From Vanessa cardui (taxonomy: Eukaryota > Arthropoda > Insecta > Lepidoptera > Nymphalidae), in assembly GCF_905220365.1 (NCBI RefSeq), contig NC_061154.1, positions 4,092,001 to 4,156,000 of the forward strand: 64,000 bases of DNA, written 5' to 3'. Both the position numbers and the translations under genes were made by a program. Shown here one piece after another: positions 50,370-63,073 of this stretch. The first letter of the stretch is position 1, and each line of letters opens with the position of its first letter. The notes under the pieces are model-generated. The model saw only the letters and a program-made list of their open reading frames with translations, had not been told where the DNA came from and ran no database searches.

Positions 50370-51155
50370 GCGATTCACCGAAACGAACTTTGCTTATGAT
50401 GATTATGTATAATTATTAAATTATGATGACCCAGTTTCATTATTGTAAATAAATCGATTAATGATGACGACATACTAAGGGAAGTCTTTTTCGTAAATTC
50501 GTAATAAGCTTGTTGTAAGATTTGAAAGATGAGTTAAATGTGGACGATGACAAGAATTAAAAAAATACATGAAAGATGAATGATGCGCTAGCAAGATTTT
50601 GATATAATTTAAATAAAGAAATCTCAATCCAGAAGATATCAGTAAACTTCATCTGTTTTTTTTTTCATAGGTTTTTTTAACAGTCAACGAACAACTGCTT
50701 AAGTATAAATTAAAAAAAAAAACAATTGCCATAATATATAATATCGTAAACACTGAGTATATGGAAAATATTTGAGAATCTAGTAAAAAATATATGTACA
50801 TATGTAACACATATTTTACGAATATCGTTAAAAATGTAAAACAAAAATAAATTAATATTCTGTTTTTTTTTTACATATTTAATTATATGTTTACGCAAGA
50901 AACCAATGAAACTCATTAAACTATTATTCGTTAAGGAAATAAAATCGATTATGGAACTTAATTACTATTACGGCGATCGCATATAGTCTAGTTCAATAAA
51001 ACTCGTGCAATTAATTAAAAATTCCACCAAATGAAGCGTAAGGTAATGTTAATTATCATATAAACGTTAATTATTGAAACTATTGCCTTAATAAAACCTC
51101 CTTAGACAGAAAGTTGGATGAACACTTGCTACTCACTATTCTCAAATATGTGTAG
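50370..51155. other. Intergenic DNA, nothing recognised
   Basis: AT-rich, with short frames only and no repeat match. Confidence 0.35.
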
Positions 51156-51156
51156 A

Positions 51157-51452
51157 GAGTCGAGATGACCGGTGGTTACAACGCATGCATCTAAACCGAT
51201 GATTGCATAGGCAAAGCACCGCTGAATATTCATTTGCATAATTTGTGTTTAAAATTCATCTCGTGCTCGGCGGTGAAGGAAAACATCGTGAGGAAATCCG
51301 TATGTGTCTAATTTCATAGAAATTCTGCCACATGTGTATTCCACCAACCCGCACTGGAACAGCGTAATGGAATACATTCCCAACCTTTTCCTCAAAGGGA
51401 GAGGAGGTCTTAACTCAGCAGTGGGAAATTTACATGCTGTTGTCGTTGTTGA
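51157..51452 (+). mobile_element. tRNA-derived SINE with decayed promoter
   Basis: The body and the tail are well kept, but the A box is altered (TGACCGGTGGT) and much of the B box region is deleted (GATTGCATAGGCAAAGCACC). It forms an inverted pair with the copy at 51734-52029. Confidence 0.85.
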
Positions 51453-51733
51453 TGAATCATATAATTAATAGTAAAATTTTGTTATGATTTTATACGAATT
51501 ATTTATAAAAGGTCACAAGGTTATATTATGTAATATAATCTTTGACTTTTCACCTTGCGATCGCAATTGATTTGGGTCGAGTTCAAAGTTAAACACTTTC
51601 AATTGGCTTTGAAAAAAAATTTATATTATAACACTAACGTAATAATTATGCAGTTACAAAAAAAAAATTGTAAACGCGAAAATTAAATTTTTAGTTCGTC
51701 AAAACGTTTGTATAAGAGCCAAATTATTAAAGT

Positions 51734-52029
51734 CAACAACAGCCTGTAAATTCCCACTGCTGGGCTAAAGGCCTCCTCTCCCTTTAAGGAGAAGGTTTGG
51801 AACATATTCCACCACGCTGTTCCAATGCGGGTTGGTGGAATGCACATGGGGCTGAATTTCAAAGAAATTAGTCACATGCAGGTTTCCTCACGATGTTTTC
51901 CTGCACCGCTGAGCACGAGATGAATTATAAAGACAAATTAAGCACATGAATCAGCGGTGCTTGCCTGGGTTTGAACCCGCAATCATCGGTTAAGATGCAC
52001 GCGTTCTAACCACTGGGCCATCTCAACTC
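51734..52029 (-). mobile_element. tRNA-derived SINE, full length, reverse
   Basis: Intact boxes (reverse strand TGGCCCAGTGG and GGTTCAAACC), full body, tail CAACAACAGCCTGTAAATTC. It is very similar to 21020-21315, which suggests recent activity of this subfamily. Confidence 0.9.
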
Positions 52030-52430
52030 TTTTTATATTATTTATATAATATTAATGTATTTTCTTAAAATGCACGTTACATTAGAACTTAAAGTTAATT
52101 TTAATTAAAAATAAACTATAATAATTAATTAATACTTTATTATTATTGAAAATGTTCCCTATGTTTGTTTTATTTTATTAATATTCATTGTATATGATTG
52201 ATAGATCCTTTCATACAATTAAGCAATAACAGCTTTACAAAAACCGAAGGTTGATGATGAAGTTTTTCTCAGGAACTACGAAGTTAAATAAATTATTCAA
52301 CAGCTGGTCACAATTACTAATTTTTACCAATTATATATTGTATTTGAAAATTATAGATATGCTTTGATATCAAGCGTTTTTGATGTCATATGTTATGAAT
52401 TCAAATTTCTAGAGAATAGTTCGACTACAC

Positions 52431-52735
52431 ACATATAATCAAATTGAAGTGCCTGTTGTCTGTAAAATTAAAATAGCCATTTCTTACTCAACATATACCA
52501 AAATAACATTTTTTTTTGTCCGTCTGTCTGTTTGTTCCGGCTAATCTCTGGATGGCTGATTTTGATGAGACTTTCACTGGCAGACAGCTGATGGAATAAG
52601 GAGTAACTTAGGCTACGACAGTAACTTTTTTGTTACATACAAATGCGCATGAAGTCTTTGGCATGACTGGTATTAAAACAATATTTTTTTTCATTAAACA
52701 CAAATGTGTACGAAGTCGCTAACATAGCTAGTATT
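52431..52735 (+). mobile_element. GGCTAATC-core interspersed repeat
   Basis: It starts ATATAATCAAATTGAAGTGC, contains TTGTTCCGGCTAATCTCTGG and GAGACTTTCACTGGCAGACA, and ends with two consecutive diverged ACAAATG(C/T)G(C/T)(A/G)(T/C)GAAGTC tails near 52640 and 52703. Confidence 0.6.
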
Positions 52736-53487
52736 AATAAAAAATAAATTTGTTCAATAAATGTTTTTATTGTACGTAAAATATTTTTTTATTTACTAAG
52801 GAGTCAATGTGAAGACAAGGGTGAATTATCCATGGCATGTAGAGCGATCAGTGGTAAAAAATAGGAAATAAGTTACTACAATTAATTGTTGATGGAATGA
52901 ATTTAAATAATTTTCTTCTTTTTAAATACCATCAAGGCAAATATTCAGCTATATACTTCGGAGCTTCTCCTTATGAATGTGCATAATGCACGCGATTAAA
53001 AACTTCTAAATTTAAAATTTCATCAATTACATGTTTTTATTAATTAGTTTATTCCAATATATATTTTAATAATTTTTATAAGTAATAGCCATCAATTTCG
53101 TAAATCCTCGTATAAGTATTCCTTGACTTTGAGAGAATATAACTTTGGTAAACATTTAAGTAGCAATGATCTTGAACGTAAATATAAATTCTCTTTAGCA
53201 TATACGTGATTCTTACGCTTATTACACGAAGCGTTCGTATTTCGATTGATATCTAGAACACAATGAAAGTGGTGAGGTAACTTCCTGGCTTGAGTGGCCG
53301 CCGCGTTCTTGCAAAAAAACGACGTACGCGCAGCACAGATATAGAAAAACTCTTGTAAATCTGTTAGTACACGAACTTCATTATTTTGTGAAATGTTAAT
53401 TAGGTTATAAGTAAGTTATACTAAAATATGCAGGGAAGAAATGTTTCGTTCGTGTTTTCTTCGTTATAATTTATAAGAAACTAATTG

Positions 53488-53690
53488 TCACCCGCGGCTT
53501 AGCAAACGCATCAGGCGTTGGTTGTCATGTGTTAGGCAATAAAGTATCCTATGTCCTTTCAATGGAGTTCAAGATTGCTTCAAAGCAATTTTTTTTCAAA
53601 TCAGTTCCTTGGTTCGGCAGTTAAAGAGCGACAGATAAACAGACAGACCGAGTTACTTTCACATTTATATTATTAATATAGATAAAATAA
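53488..53690. mobile_element. Degenerate transposon-derived repeat
   Basis: It runs from GTCACCCGCGGCTTAGCAAA to TCACATTTATATTATTAATA with GACAGATAAACAGACAGACC before the end, the usual outline of decayed lepidopteran repeats. It lies about 140 bases past the 53832 stop codon. Confidence 0.45.
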
Positions 53691-53717
53691 AACGAATGTC
53701 TAATTTTTTTTAATGTA

Positions 53718-53723
53718 TTTATT
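53718..53723 (-). terminator. Poly(A) signal of the 53832 gene
   Basis: The minus strand reads AATAAA 108 bases past the stop codon at 53832-53834. Confidence 0.5.
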
Positions 53724-53831
53724 TCCGAAATTACACGACCATCTTAATCTATCAGTCTTATGTAAATATAAATAGAGAAGTGAAATAAATTATTACATAA
53801 ACACACGAATCATTGGTGGGATACTATAATG

Positions 53832-56800
53832 TTACTGTTTGTTGGTCGTTTTCGGAGCGTCCGCGACCGTCATCTGCTGTGGGATGGAGTAAGCTTGCGA
53901 GTAAGTTTGGGCGACGTACGGACCGGAGCCAGCCTGCTCTTGGAGTTTATCCGCTTCCTCTGGCGCCACTGGGCACATGCAGGGCACGAGTTGTACGTGT
54001 TGTAGGGAGACTGGGGTGAGACTTGCTCCAGCTGGCACGCTGATCGGTATCGGCGCCATGTTCTGTTGCATCTGCATATCCGGTTGAGCATATTGCTGTT
54101 GTTGTACTTGATATATTTTTCTGGACTCATACGGGTACATGTATTGATATCTGTACGGCGACATAGGCTGCACCCATGACTTCTGAGAGGATTGACTTCT
54201 GTAACAAACGTTAATATATTTAGCAAATACTGACACATTTACTGACTACTGATGCGATCGAAACGCAATATATTATATACGTAGAAGATATTCGCAACAG
54301 AACGCAAGCAACACAAAAAACAATCGCAAATGCTTTATATCTAGCTTAGTAAATAACTTATAATGTAGTATATAATTAAGTAGGTACTGTTTCACCTACC
54401 CGGAATCTGAACCCCATTTTAAGAAGAACCCCTCCGTTGAAGCTATTAGCACCAAACTCAGAAGGATGCTCATCTGTAAAGACAGATATTGTATATAAAT
54501 AATTGTTTAAATCTAGAAGGAAATATTTAAGATTAGTTAAAGATTATGTAATAATAATTTAAATAGCATTTATTTCGCAGTCGCGTTAATGATTTCCCAA
54601 ATAACATAAATTATAAGATTAAACACACCCCTGTCGTAAAAGGATTTATATAAGTACATTAATATCTGCCAATTATTGTGATGTTAGTGGAAGAAAGCGA
54701 AATCGTTGGTAATAAAGAAATAGTTCGAAAGTTAACCATTATTACAAAAAGTAGCGACTGCAGTGCGTGGTTTGTTGCTTTCTATCTATAACGAACGACT
54801 TATATTAAAATTACGATCATTTCAATCAAACTCGGTACAAAATTTGAACTGAATATTTTTGGTTTTTTTTTTTTTTAATATAACTTCAAAAGACAAGAAT
54901 GAAATGTTTTAGTCACCATAGATATAAATACAGGCAATATTTTTGAATTTTATCTTTTTTTTAAACCTTGTACTTCATGGAACATAGTTATAATAATTGT
55001 TTTAAGTACGTTTGTAATACTACAGAAGTGCAGAGAAAAGCTAGCAACCTTATATACATATTTTAAAATCTTCTAAGGAGACGTAGGCATATACGCTATT
55101 TCGATCCAACATCAACTGCTAAAAGGTATTGGTAAGTAGGATTGGGGGCTTTAATATGGAAAAACACGTACAATAAAGACTTAAATAAAACATTTTCGTC
55201 CTTCACCATGAAACTATAGTAACTAACATAAAAAGTTCCAAGGCGTTTTACAAATTTGAACACATGAAATAAATATTCAAAGCTATATAATTTTATTGAC
55301 GGCATGGCAAATTATAATTTCTGATACATGTTAGCTGACATCGTCAACCTGCTAATATTATAAAGAGGCAAAATTGTTTGTCTGTATATATTAGGAACCC
55401 AATTAAAACATAAATCTACCAGTGTTATATTTTTGAAAGCTAACTTATTCCTGACTACTATAACAGATATTTATACGATATAATTTGTATAAACGAAAAC
55501 CAACTTAATTGTAGGGGATCGAGGGGTTAAAATTGAATGAAATTCAACAATTTCAAGATAACAAATATTGATAGTATTTTTTTATCTTCTCAATCTAACA
55601 GTCAAACCTCTGTTATTTATTTTTTTAAACAAAAAGATACTACGTCACGATACACAATCGTTAGTCAACGTATATTCCGTAACAGACCACAGACCAGAAT
55701 TATCAGTAAAAACTTAAATCACGGCGATATTATTCGTTATCACCTAAAATTAATATAAAAGAATCAGCCATATTGTTTTGTAATATTTTGGTTAAACAAT
55801 TTTGAAATTACTGACAAAATCTACTGCTTTGTTCAGTTTTGTTTTTCATTTCGAAGTTATTTTCTTATATACCAACTAATAAGCAAACATATGTATGTAT
55901 ATGATAATTTCAAAAGAAGAGTATTACATACATTATAATTTAAACAACTTTTTTTATTTTAACTTTTCATTGAATACGTAATACATCATCATAGTTATAT
56001 CATCGTAGAAAATCGTATTTTTAAAAAACGTTACAATTGCACATTACACAATACAAAGATATGTACATGTATATGAAAATAAAGGTTCGAATACACATTT
56101 GGATAAATATATGAATATGTCATGAAGACAACTATAGCTTTCTTGAATATTACAATCGTATATACATATATCACCGATGATCTTATTGGTAACAATAAAT
56201 TGTAAACAAATAAATACTTCAGTAGAGTTTATCTGTAGAATATGTATTACATTTGAGATATCACAGTAAATTTTTAATCTGTAGAATCTATGTAAAATAC
56301 GAATGGATTGTTGCTTTACATATAGATTACTGAATTAACTGCTTTGAATGGTACAGAAATTACTATCAGTCTGAGAAATAACTATTATTTCAGTTTGTTT
56401 TCAATTATTTTATATATAAATAATCACAATATTCCGATATTGACTTAACTGATTATTGTTCGACGCTTCTGTTCATTTATTTATTATACATCCAGAAACA
56501 AGTCTGTTTTGAGGATAAATAAAATGACTATTTAAAAGAATAACAAGCAAAACTGTTATGTACTAGAATATTGTTAAGAATATATGTGCTTAGAGTTATT
56601 TAATTAAAAGCAAAGACAACACGTAGTGAAATGTGTAGTAGTCACTTATTTGTTACTTATGTGGTTATCTCTGCGTTTGTAACTTTTTCAAATATTCGGC
56701 CAGTTACAGACTACACAATATAATTTACTGAATCACGTTAAAATCATATTTTCTTATCAACTTTTCAGACACCCATTAAAAAAGGTTTTAATTCAATTAT

Positions 56801-59800
56801 AGATTATGCGATAATTAAAAAGGATATTTCCGTGACTTGATAATTTAATTGTTTTAAATATGACGTCAACGTGAAAAACAAAGTTATTTTTATTTATTCA
56901 GGTGAGCTAAAATTGTCATTATATCGTATTCATAGTATCACACATATACAACCAAATGTGTAATCGAAGCTTTATTTTAATATACATACATACACAGATA
57001 ACTTTATGATAAGACTGCTGCAGTTTTGTTAGTTTGTGTATTAAAATAAATCGGCATCACAGCCCTTATGGCGTCCTGTTATTGAAAAACGAGCCGCACC
57101 ATGAGCTAAGGGTATGGGTAATGCGTTCGTGGCTTTACACCGATCAGGCTAATGGTCAATACATTGATTTACTAGCTATAGTTATATTCTATTTTAGTTA
57201 TAAGAAAAGCACATGAAATAAATATTTCACAAAAACTTCGCATTGCAATTCAAAAACTTATAAATATGTTAGTATAATATAAAATAATCTATTATCATTG
57301 TATTAGTTATCCTGTACTAGTTTATAAATAAAACACTAAAAATCTTATTATATATAATATATGTATAAACTTATAATAGCTATGGCACGGTATGGTTTAT
57401 TAAAAAAAAATACAGACGAATTGATAACCTCCTCCTTTTGGAAGTCGGTTGAAAACTAATTAAACAGGAGTAAAAATTATTACACTAAACCTATTTTATA
57501 TCTATCAAGATAATGATGATGTTATCTTTACTAAACCATCAAACTACGAGTATATTTATAATTATGATTGTTACTTATTAACGAGGATAAATTACTGCAT
57601 CTTAAAATTAACTTAAAAAGTAGTTCTACACTCGTATCACCGCAGGGTATTCCATCCGAGTTAAATATAAAAAAGAGTTTGAAATCGTTGTCCAATGATT
57701 AATGATTTCATATTATATAAAATGCGATAATTAATCGTTGAAGTAAACTCAGTAATTACGAAGCGCAGACAGACATATGGATGCCTCGAGTTAATCAATG
57801 TCTAGTTAAAAACTAATTTTGAAATGATAAGTTACGTACATTCTTGTTATATTCACTTTAAGATAATATCCTTTTTTATATAGACTTGCCCTGGGCTTTT
57901 ATTCCGTAAATACTCTGAACTTTGATTACAACTCGTTCGTGAAATATCGGAAAGTGATTTTCGAAATTTCGAATAGTACTTCTTAATAAATTATTAATTA
58001 AAGGTTGCGATTATTAATAATATGCAATAATCAATACTTATAATAAAATTCGATTATCTGTTTGTAATATTAAAATAAACGCTTTTCACTATACGTATAT
58101 GCGTACACGGCCCTCATATAAAATAAAAATTTTTACAATTTACTCTGGCTGTTTGTTTATTCCGACTAATCTCTAAATCGGCTGGAACGATTTTGACGGG
58201 ACTTTCACTGGTAGAAAGCTGATGTAATCAGGAGTAACTTAGGCTACGACAATAATTGTAGATTCAAACGGTATTTTTAATAAAACTAGCAATGATTATT
58301 ACGTAATTAAACCAAAGTAAGTACTAAATTTTCATGTGAATTTTAAATTAGACCGTGTAGGCCGTGCGTAGACAATCAATTATTTTAATTTTTATTAAGT
58401 GGAACACTCGTTCGCTAAACATAAATATAACGTAATGTTAACTTTTAAATTAAATATTACATTATTGTTATAACAAAGCGAAGCTGTGTCAGCAGTCGAA
58501 TAAAAAAAAAATTCAATAACATAATTGTACATCGAGTTACATAAGAAGCTGTACATTCTAAAATTTAATTAATTTTACTTTTTCTGGTTTAATCCAGTAG
58601 TAGTTTTAGTGGGATTGGACAAGATGTATTATTACATATGTATCTATTTTTTATTTTGCACAGCATGACATGACAATGACAAGGTAAATAAAAAAAAAAC
58701 TGTGAGCAACAGTAAAGGCGGTCATATCGATTTTTAGCGATTTCTTTCAACGTAGAAATTTTCAAATCCTTTTTAATTTATTAGTTGCATTCTACTTTTA
58801 GCGATTTTACTCGTTAAATACGTTCGTGAAGTAAAGTTGTATACTTAATTTTAAGTCGACAAATTCCGAGTTTAGTGTTTTCCACTATTAATTACATATT
58901 AATAATGATAAAAATAAATAGTTAAAAATACTATACCTAATGTTCTTAAATATCAGCTCAAATTGTCGCGCAGTTATAGCCAAGTTCATTGAATTCAGTA
59001 TGGTAAGTTCAATATAAACTGGAGTGAAAAATATTCGTAGACATTATTGATATATTACATTTTTATCTTTATTTAAAGTAATGAGAATTGTTGGTGGTAA
59101 TAAATATATTAATACCAACAATTCTCATACCAGTGCTATAAATGCGCAGGTAACTCAGTTATTTACCTCATTAGATTCTATTCTGTTAATTCACCCCTCA
59201 AGGTGGTAAAATAAGATTGACAACTTATTATAAAGTAACTGTGTTTGCGATTTGGTGCGCTTTTGAATATAAAGAAATTATATTTGTTATATCAGCTATC
59301 TGTCAGTGAATATCCCATCAAAATCGATCCAGCCGTTCGAGAGATTAGCCGGAACAAACAGACGGACGGACAAAATTAAAAAAATAATAATAATACTGGG
59401 TATATGTACCGTGTGTACATATACATTTAGTAAAAATCGGATATTTTAATATTACAAGAAGACACTCCAATTTTACTATATGTATAGATATTCAATGGAA
59501 ACATGCAAATTCACTTATATGTTACTGTAGATATATTATTTATATATTATAATTCATATAGTATATATCACATATCACTGTCTGTTTTTTCTAAATCGTG
59601 TTATGTACTCAGATTCGAAGTTTCTTAAAGAAAAGTTTTACATCAACACAATTAAGATATATTGTAAATATGTTGAATTATTCAGTAAATGAAAGAAATT
59701 TACCTAAGTGAGAAGAATTAAATTTTAATAACACTCTGAAGATATTTGATGTTCTGTTGACTTATTCGTAACTACATTGGCGTCGGCAGCTGTCACAATG

Positions 59801-60246
59801 AAAGTGTTAACAAAAGTCATGATTCGAAACAACAATGACTTGCCACTCCTATCGCGTCTCATTCATCGCAACGGTACCACCATGTAAATTGAAATTTCGA
59901 CCAACAATAGATTATCGATAATGGAAAAGTAAGCACTAAAGATTGACAAGCCTATACAAGGATTTGATTTGTTTGTCGGTAAAGTCAACACGATCTTTCA
60001 TTTGTTTGATATACATTTCTTTTCTTTTTTTTAATCGGACCATATTCTTACGCTAAGATTGAATTAAATTCGGCTCAAAAGAAATTTAAAACCTAATAAG
60101 TATATTGTATGTTTCTTTCCATGACAATGTGTTTACAAAAATAAAAACAAATATATAATATAAATTGGAAATCGCAACGTAACAATAAATATATCACATT
60201 TGAAATCACCATTTGAACTTACCGATGTCTTCCTGTGCGAATACAT
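53832..60246 (-). CDS. Secreted Gln/Met/Pro/Tyr-rich protein, 146-154 aa
   Basis: The firm exons on the minus strand are 54473-54400 and 54198-53832, joined in phase 2 (donor GTAGGT, acceptor TTACAG). The first begins right after an acceptor (TTTACAG then ATG), so an upstream exon exists. The best candidate is 60246-60223, MYSHRKTS, ending in phase 0 at a perfect GTAAGT donor below a TATA box. Counting from the 54473 ATG, the protein has 146 residues. A signal peptide (MSILLSLVLIASTEG) is followed by a Tyr/Pro-rich segment, a QVQQQQYAQPDMQMQQNM stretch, a hydrophobic Pro/Val segment, a CMCP pair of cysteines, then an acidic helix-like EEADKLQEQ and a Gln/Ser/Tyr tail. There is no His tract and no domain I know. 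The intron phase pattern matches the His-rich cluster, but common descent is not shown by sequence. Likely extracellular. The distant first exon is tentative. Confidence 0.75.
54540..57400. other. Presumed intron or intergenic DNA, nothing recognised
   Basis: AT-rich sequence between the two parts of the 53832 gene model. Short frames only. I see no repeat family copy that I can place with confidence. Confidence 0.35.
57405..57458 (+). repeat. Short dispersed repeat, copy 2
   Basis: Identical over about 45 bases to 34502-34551 (AATACAGACGAATTGATAAC to GGAAGTCGGTTGAAAAC), again after an A-run. Confidence 0.65.
58040..58290 (+). mobile_element. GGCTAATC-core interspersed repeat
   Basis: ATAAAATTCGATTATCTGTT at the start, then TTCCGACTAATCTCTAAATC, GGGACTTTCACTGGTAGAAA and CAGGAGTAACTTAGGCTACG. 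It is a diverged member of the family at 17265. Confidence 0.55.
59081..59128. repeat. Hairpin with 17 bp arms
   Basis: ATGAGAATTGTTGGT at the left and ACCAACAATTCTCAT at the right are exact inverted repeats, with an AT-only centre of about 18 bases. Confidence 0.7.
59285..59489 (-). mobile_element. GGCTAATC-core interspersed repeat, reverse
   Basis: ATCGATCCAGCCGTTCGAGA, GATTAGCCGGAACAAACAGA and the end CACTCCAATTTTACTATATG are the reverse of the 17265 family. Confidence 0.6.
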
Positions 60247-60329
60247 TGCACTCGATTTGTTGATAACTAGGACAACGCAGGGCCCTCCCGCACCAATAAC
60301 TAAAGACAACGAAAATGAGTAAAGGAAGG

Positions 60330-60336
60330 CTTATAA
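60330..60336 (-). promoter_or_regulatory. TATA motif, usable on either strand
   Basis: The minus strand reads TTTTTTATAAGCC, placing a start near 60305 and a short leader to the 60246 ATG of the 53832 gene model. The plus strand reads TATAAAAAA at 60332. The minus use fits the exon with a GTAAGT donor at 60222. The plus use would serve an unknown transcript. Confidence 0.35.
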
Positions 60337-60389
60337 AAAAGTCCCACTCGTATCAGAACGGAGATGCGCGCACCTAATCCAACCGCGGA

Positions 60390-60900
60390 ATGACCGATCC
60401 CCTGGGACCAGTCGTTTTTTATACACGATTTCAGAAACATTCCGACCCTAAAAAGCCGGTCCCCGGCCCGAGCATGAAGTATAATAATAATCTTATTAAC
60501 TTATCTACACTCCTATCTTTACTTAGAACGTACCGTTATATTCGCCCGAATTTAAAAAGGAGTTTCTTAGACACTGGCCACTTAAGATAATTTCACACTT
60601 TTTTATGGATCTGGCTAAGTGTTTGGGACATGGGGGCGAAGGGAAAGGCTCCACCGGCGCTCGGTCTGGTGCTCTCGTAATGGCATGGGAAGGATGTTGC
60701 CGACGATCGTGTCGAATCGAGAGGGCTCTATTACAAGTCGCGATGCTCAAACGGATTCATGACTCGTCAACTTTTTCGACGCGTGAAATCCTAAATGGGT
60801 GCAGCGTCAACATTTACAATGCAACAACAAAAAATTTCCATCGGTCCCGTAGATTCTTAATTACCTTTGATTGATATTTTACTGAGGGTCTTCATTACTT
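60390..60900. other. GC-rich patch without an assigned gene
   Basis: The base composition is clearly higher in G+C than the surroundings. Overlapping short frames exist on both strands (60605-60874 plus, 60523-60750 minus), but neither shows a recognisable protein or splice pattern. It could be an upstream promoter region or a relic of inserted DNA. Confidence 0.3.
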
Positions 60901-62617
60901 TTTTATGTTCATTTCCGCTGTCTCGGGATTGTAGGATTCGGATTGAGTTTCGATCGTATGGGATATTAACGTGGGTGGGTTGATTTTTGTTATAAATAGC
61001 TTTGAATGGTTCGAATATCGGTGCGCATTTTTTTTTTTAAAATATTAAAAAATAACGGGCCTTTAAATTAAATTCATTTGGGAAAATAATTTTAGAGAAT
61101 TTTAAAAGACAGATCTTAAGTTTTTACAAACACTTAAGATTTTTTTTTTGTGTAGAAGGATAATTATTTCGTAAAATGTATTTTTATATAGAAGATCGAT
61201 TTATTAGTAGTTGTTTAATTATATATATATTGTTTCTCAGCGATGTTTACTTTTGGCAAGTCGACTTTGAGAAACGGAAACATCGCTAAAATAATTATGG
61301 TTGCAAAATTTTTAAAAAGAACTCCAAATTATTTTTCTGAAACCTTACGATGCTAGCCTTAAGACTTGAAACGCTAAGCTGGTCTAGACTAGCTGTTCAA
61401 AGTCTAGTCTATCTGGTAGAAGGCTTATCTGGTGTATGGCTTGTAAATGGCTCTTTACTGGCCAAAGTTCTCTTTGTCTTTCTAGGGAGAAATTTTGGTA
61501 CTTCATTACCACTACGCTACAAAAATACGGATTACTGGATAAGCTAATAGATTTTTTATACAACACATGTGGTTTAATTCACGACCTTGAATCTCTGTAT
61601 CCCTAAAAAAAAATTAAGTACATGACAATTCTGAATGGATTTGAAGCCATACTCTCCGATAAACCACACACATCGAAAACGCTGACATATCGGCTCCACA
61701 GATTCTATCAACGATACAGTTAAAATATAAAACATTGAAAATACTTTTAGAAAAGAACACACATTATAAAATTTTAATAGCTTAAAGAGAGAGGTTTAAA
61801 GCATAAAAATGAGCCATTGTGGTCGCTTTTATTCCATGAATTCACTTAAACTGACCGTCCGTCTTCCTAGATAACAAATAATGGTCATTAACGACAGCGT
61901 CCTCTATGATATATAAGTGCTATCAAAAGTAACGAATGACCCGTCTCTGATGAGATAAGCGAGGAAACTAGCCGTTAAGTCACCAAAATTCCCTTTTACA
62001 GTTATGATGACATTCTTAGCCCTCGAAATAAGACTAACAACATAATATCCAGTGAAGAGCCTACTTATACGTCTGCTTTGCATGGGAAAACGATTAAAAT
62101 TTCATCGGTTCTGATAAATGCTACTCGATGCACATTAAGACCATGCTCCCATGGCTTATCATGCTGATTCTATGATATTTGAATTCAAATTGGACGCTGT
62201 TCGGTATCCAGAGACATGTTGGAATTTATTTTGACTTTCATTCTTTTATTTATTACTTTCAATCAATTAGGAACATGTTTGTTTTCTTTTTATAATTTCC
62301 TACAATTTTAACTGTAACTTAACTTACTCGTTTCGTGAAATGCTTTAGAAAAAATTAATAAAACTTACACCATTCTTTTGGTGTCTGACTTTGTTTTGAG
62401 TGTGATACATAATAATTTCTTTCAAGTGTTAATGAAAAGATTATAAGTAAATTTAATACAATTTGTATAAATTCAACTTCAGCTGTTAGTGAGTCTTTAT
62501 ACATTACACATGTACATTTAAACAAATTCCATCCCATAAATCTATTTAAAATTTACTTAACAACAGGATCAATAGACAATATCTTAGTTTCCAATATCAG
62601 TGGTGCATTAGCGTTGT
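60900..62617. other. Intergenic DNA, nothing recognised
   Basis: Moderately AT-rich DNA with only short frames. No repeat family copy was identified until 62618. Confidence 0.35.
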
Positions 62618-62705
62618 AAGGAGTGGTTAATATTTCTTACAACGCAAATGTTTATCGCCGATGGTGACCACTTACCATCAGGTGGCCCATTTGCTCGTTC
62701 TCGTA
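62618..62705 (-). mobile_element. Family C fragment, reverse
   Basis: GGTTAATATTTCTTACAACG and GGTGACCACTTACCATCAGG then TGGCCCATTTGCTCGT are the reverse complement of the first ~85 bases of 35478-35757. Confidence 0.6.
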
Positions 62706-63073
62706 TATTAAATAATGTTTTGGTATTGCACTGATTCTTAGTAATTATACAAGTACTCTACTTTCTTAATTTCTGATGTATCTGTTTAAGTAATAATATT
62801 GTTTTTAATTACTTCATTTTTTTTATCGAATTTCATATGTAAAAAATATAAGTAAAGATAGTTAATATCTATGAAATGTTAATTGATGCATAAAATAGGT
62901 AATATAGTAATCAACCGTTAAAATCATCGAATATATGCTTAAAATAAACATCATGAAATAGTTTTTTTTTTTATAAATTACACATAAGTAAAAAAGAAAA
63001 TTAAGTAGGAGAAGGTTAAATAAATGAATCATCTTTTAATGTAAAATAAAAATTATATATTTTTGATAAAGAA

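Noticed and set aside
53813..54238. Overlapping frames on both strands (53813-54019 plus, 53870-54238 minus)
   Set aside because: They are alternative frames of the 53832 gene's last exon. Only one frame connects by splicing to a signal peptide.
60605..60874. Plus-strand frame of 89 codons in the GC-rich patch
   Set aside because: The higher GC content makes longer chance frames likely, a minus-strand frame overlaps it, and no family or splice pattern was seen.
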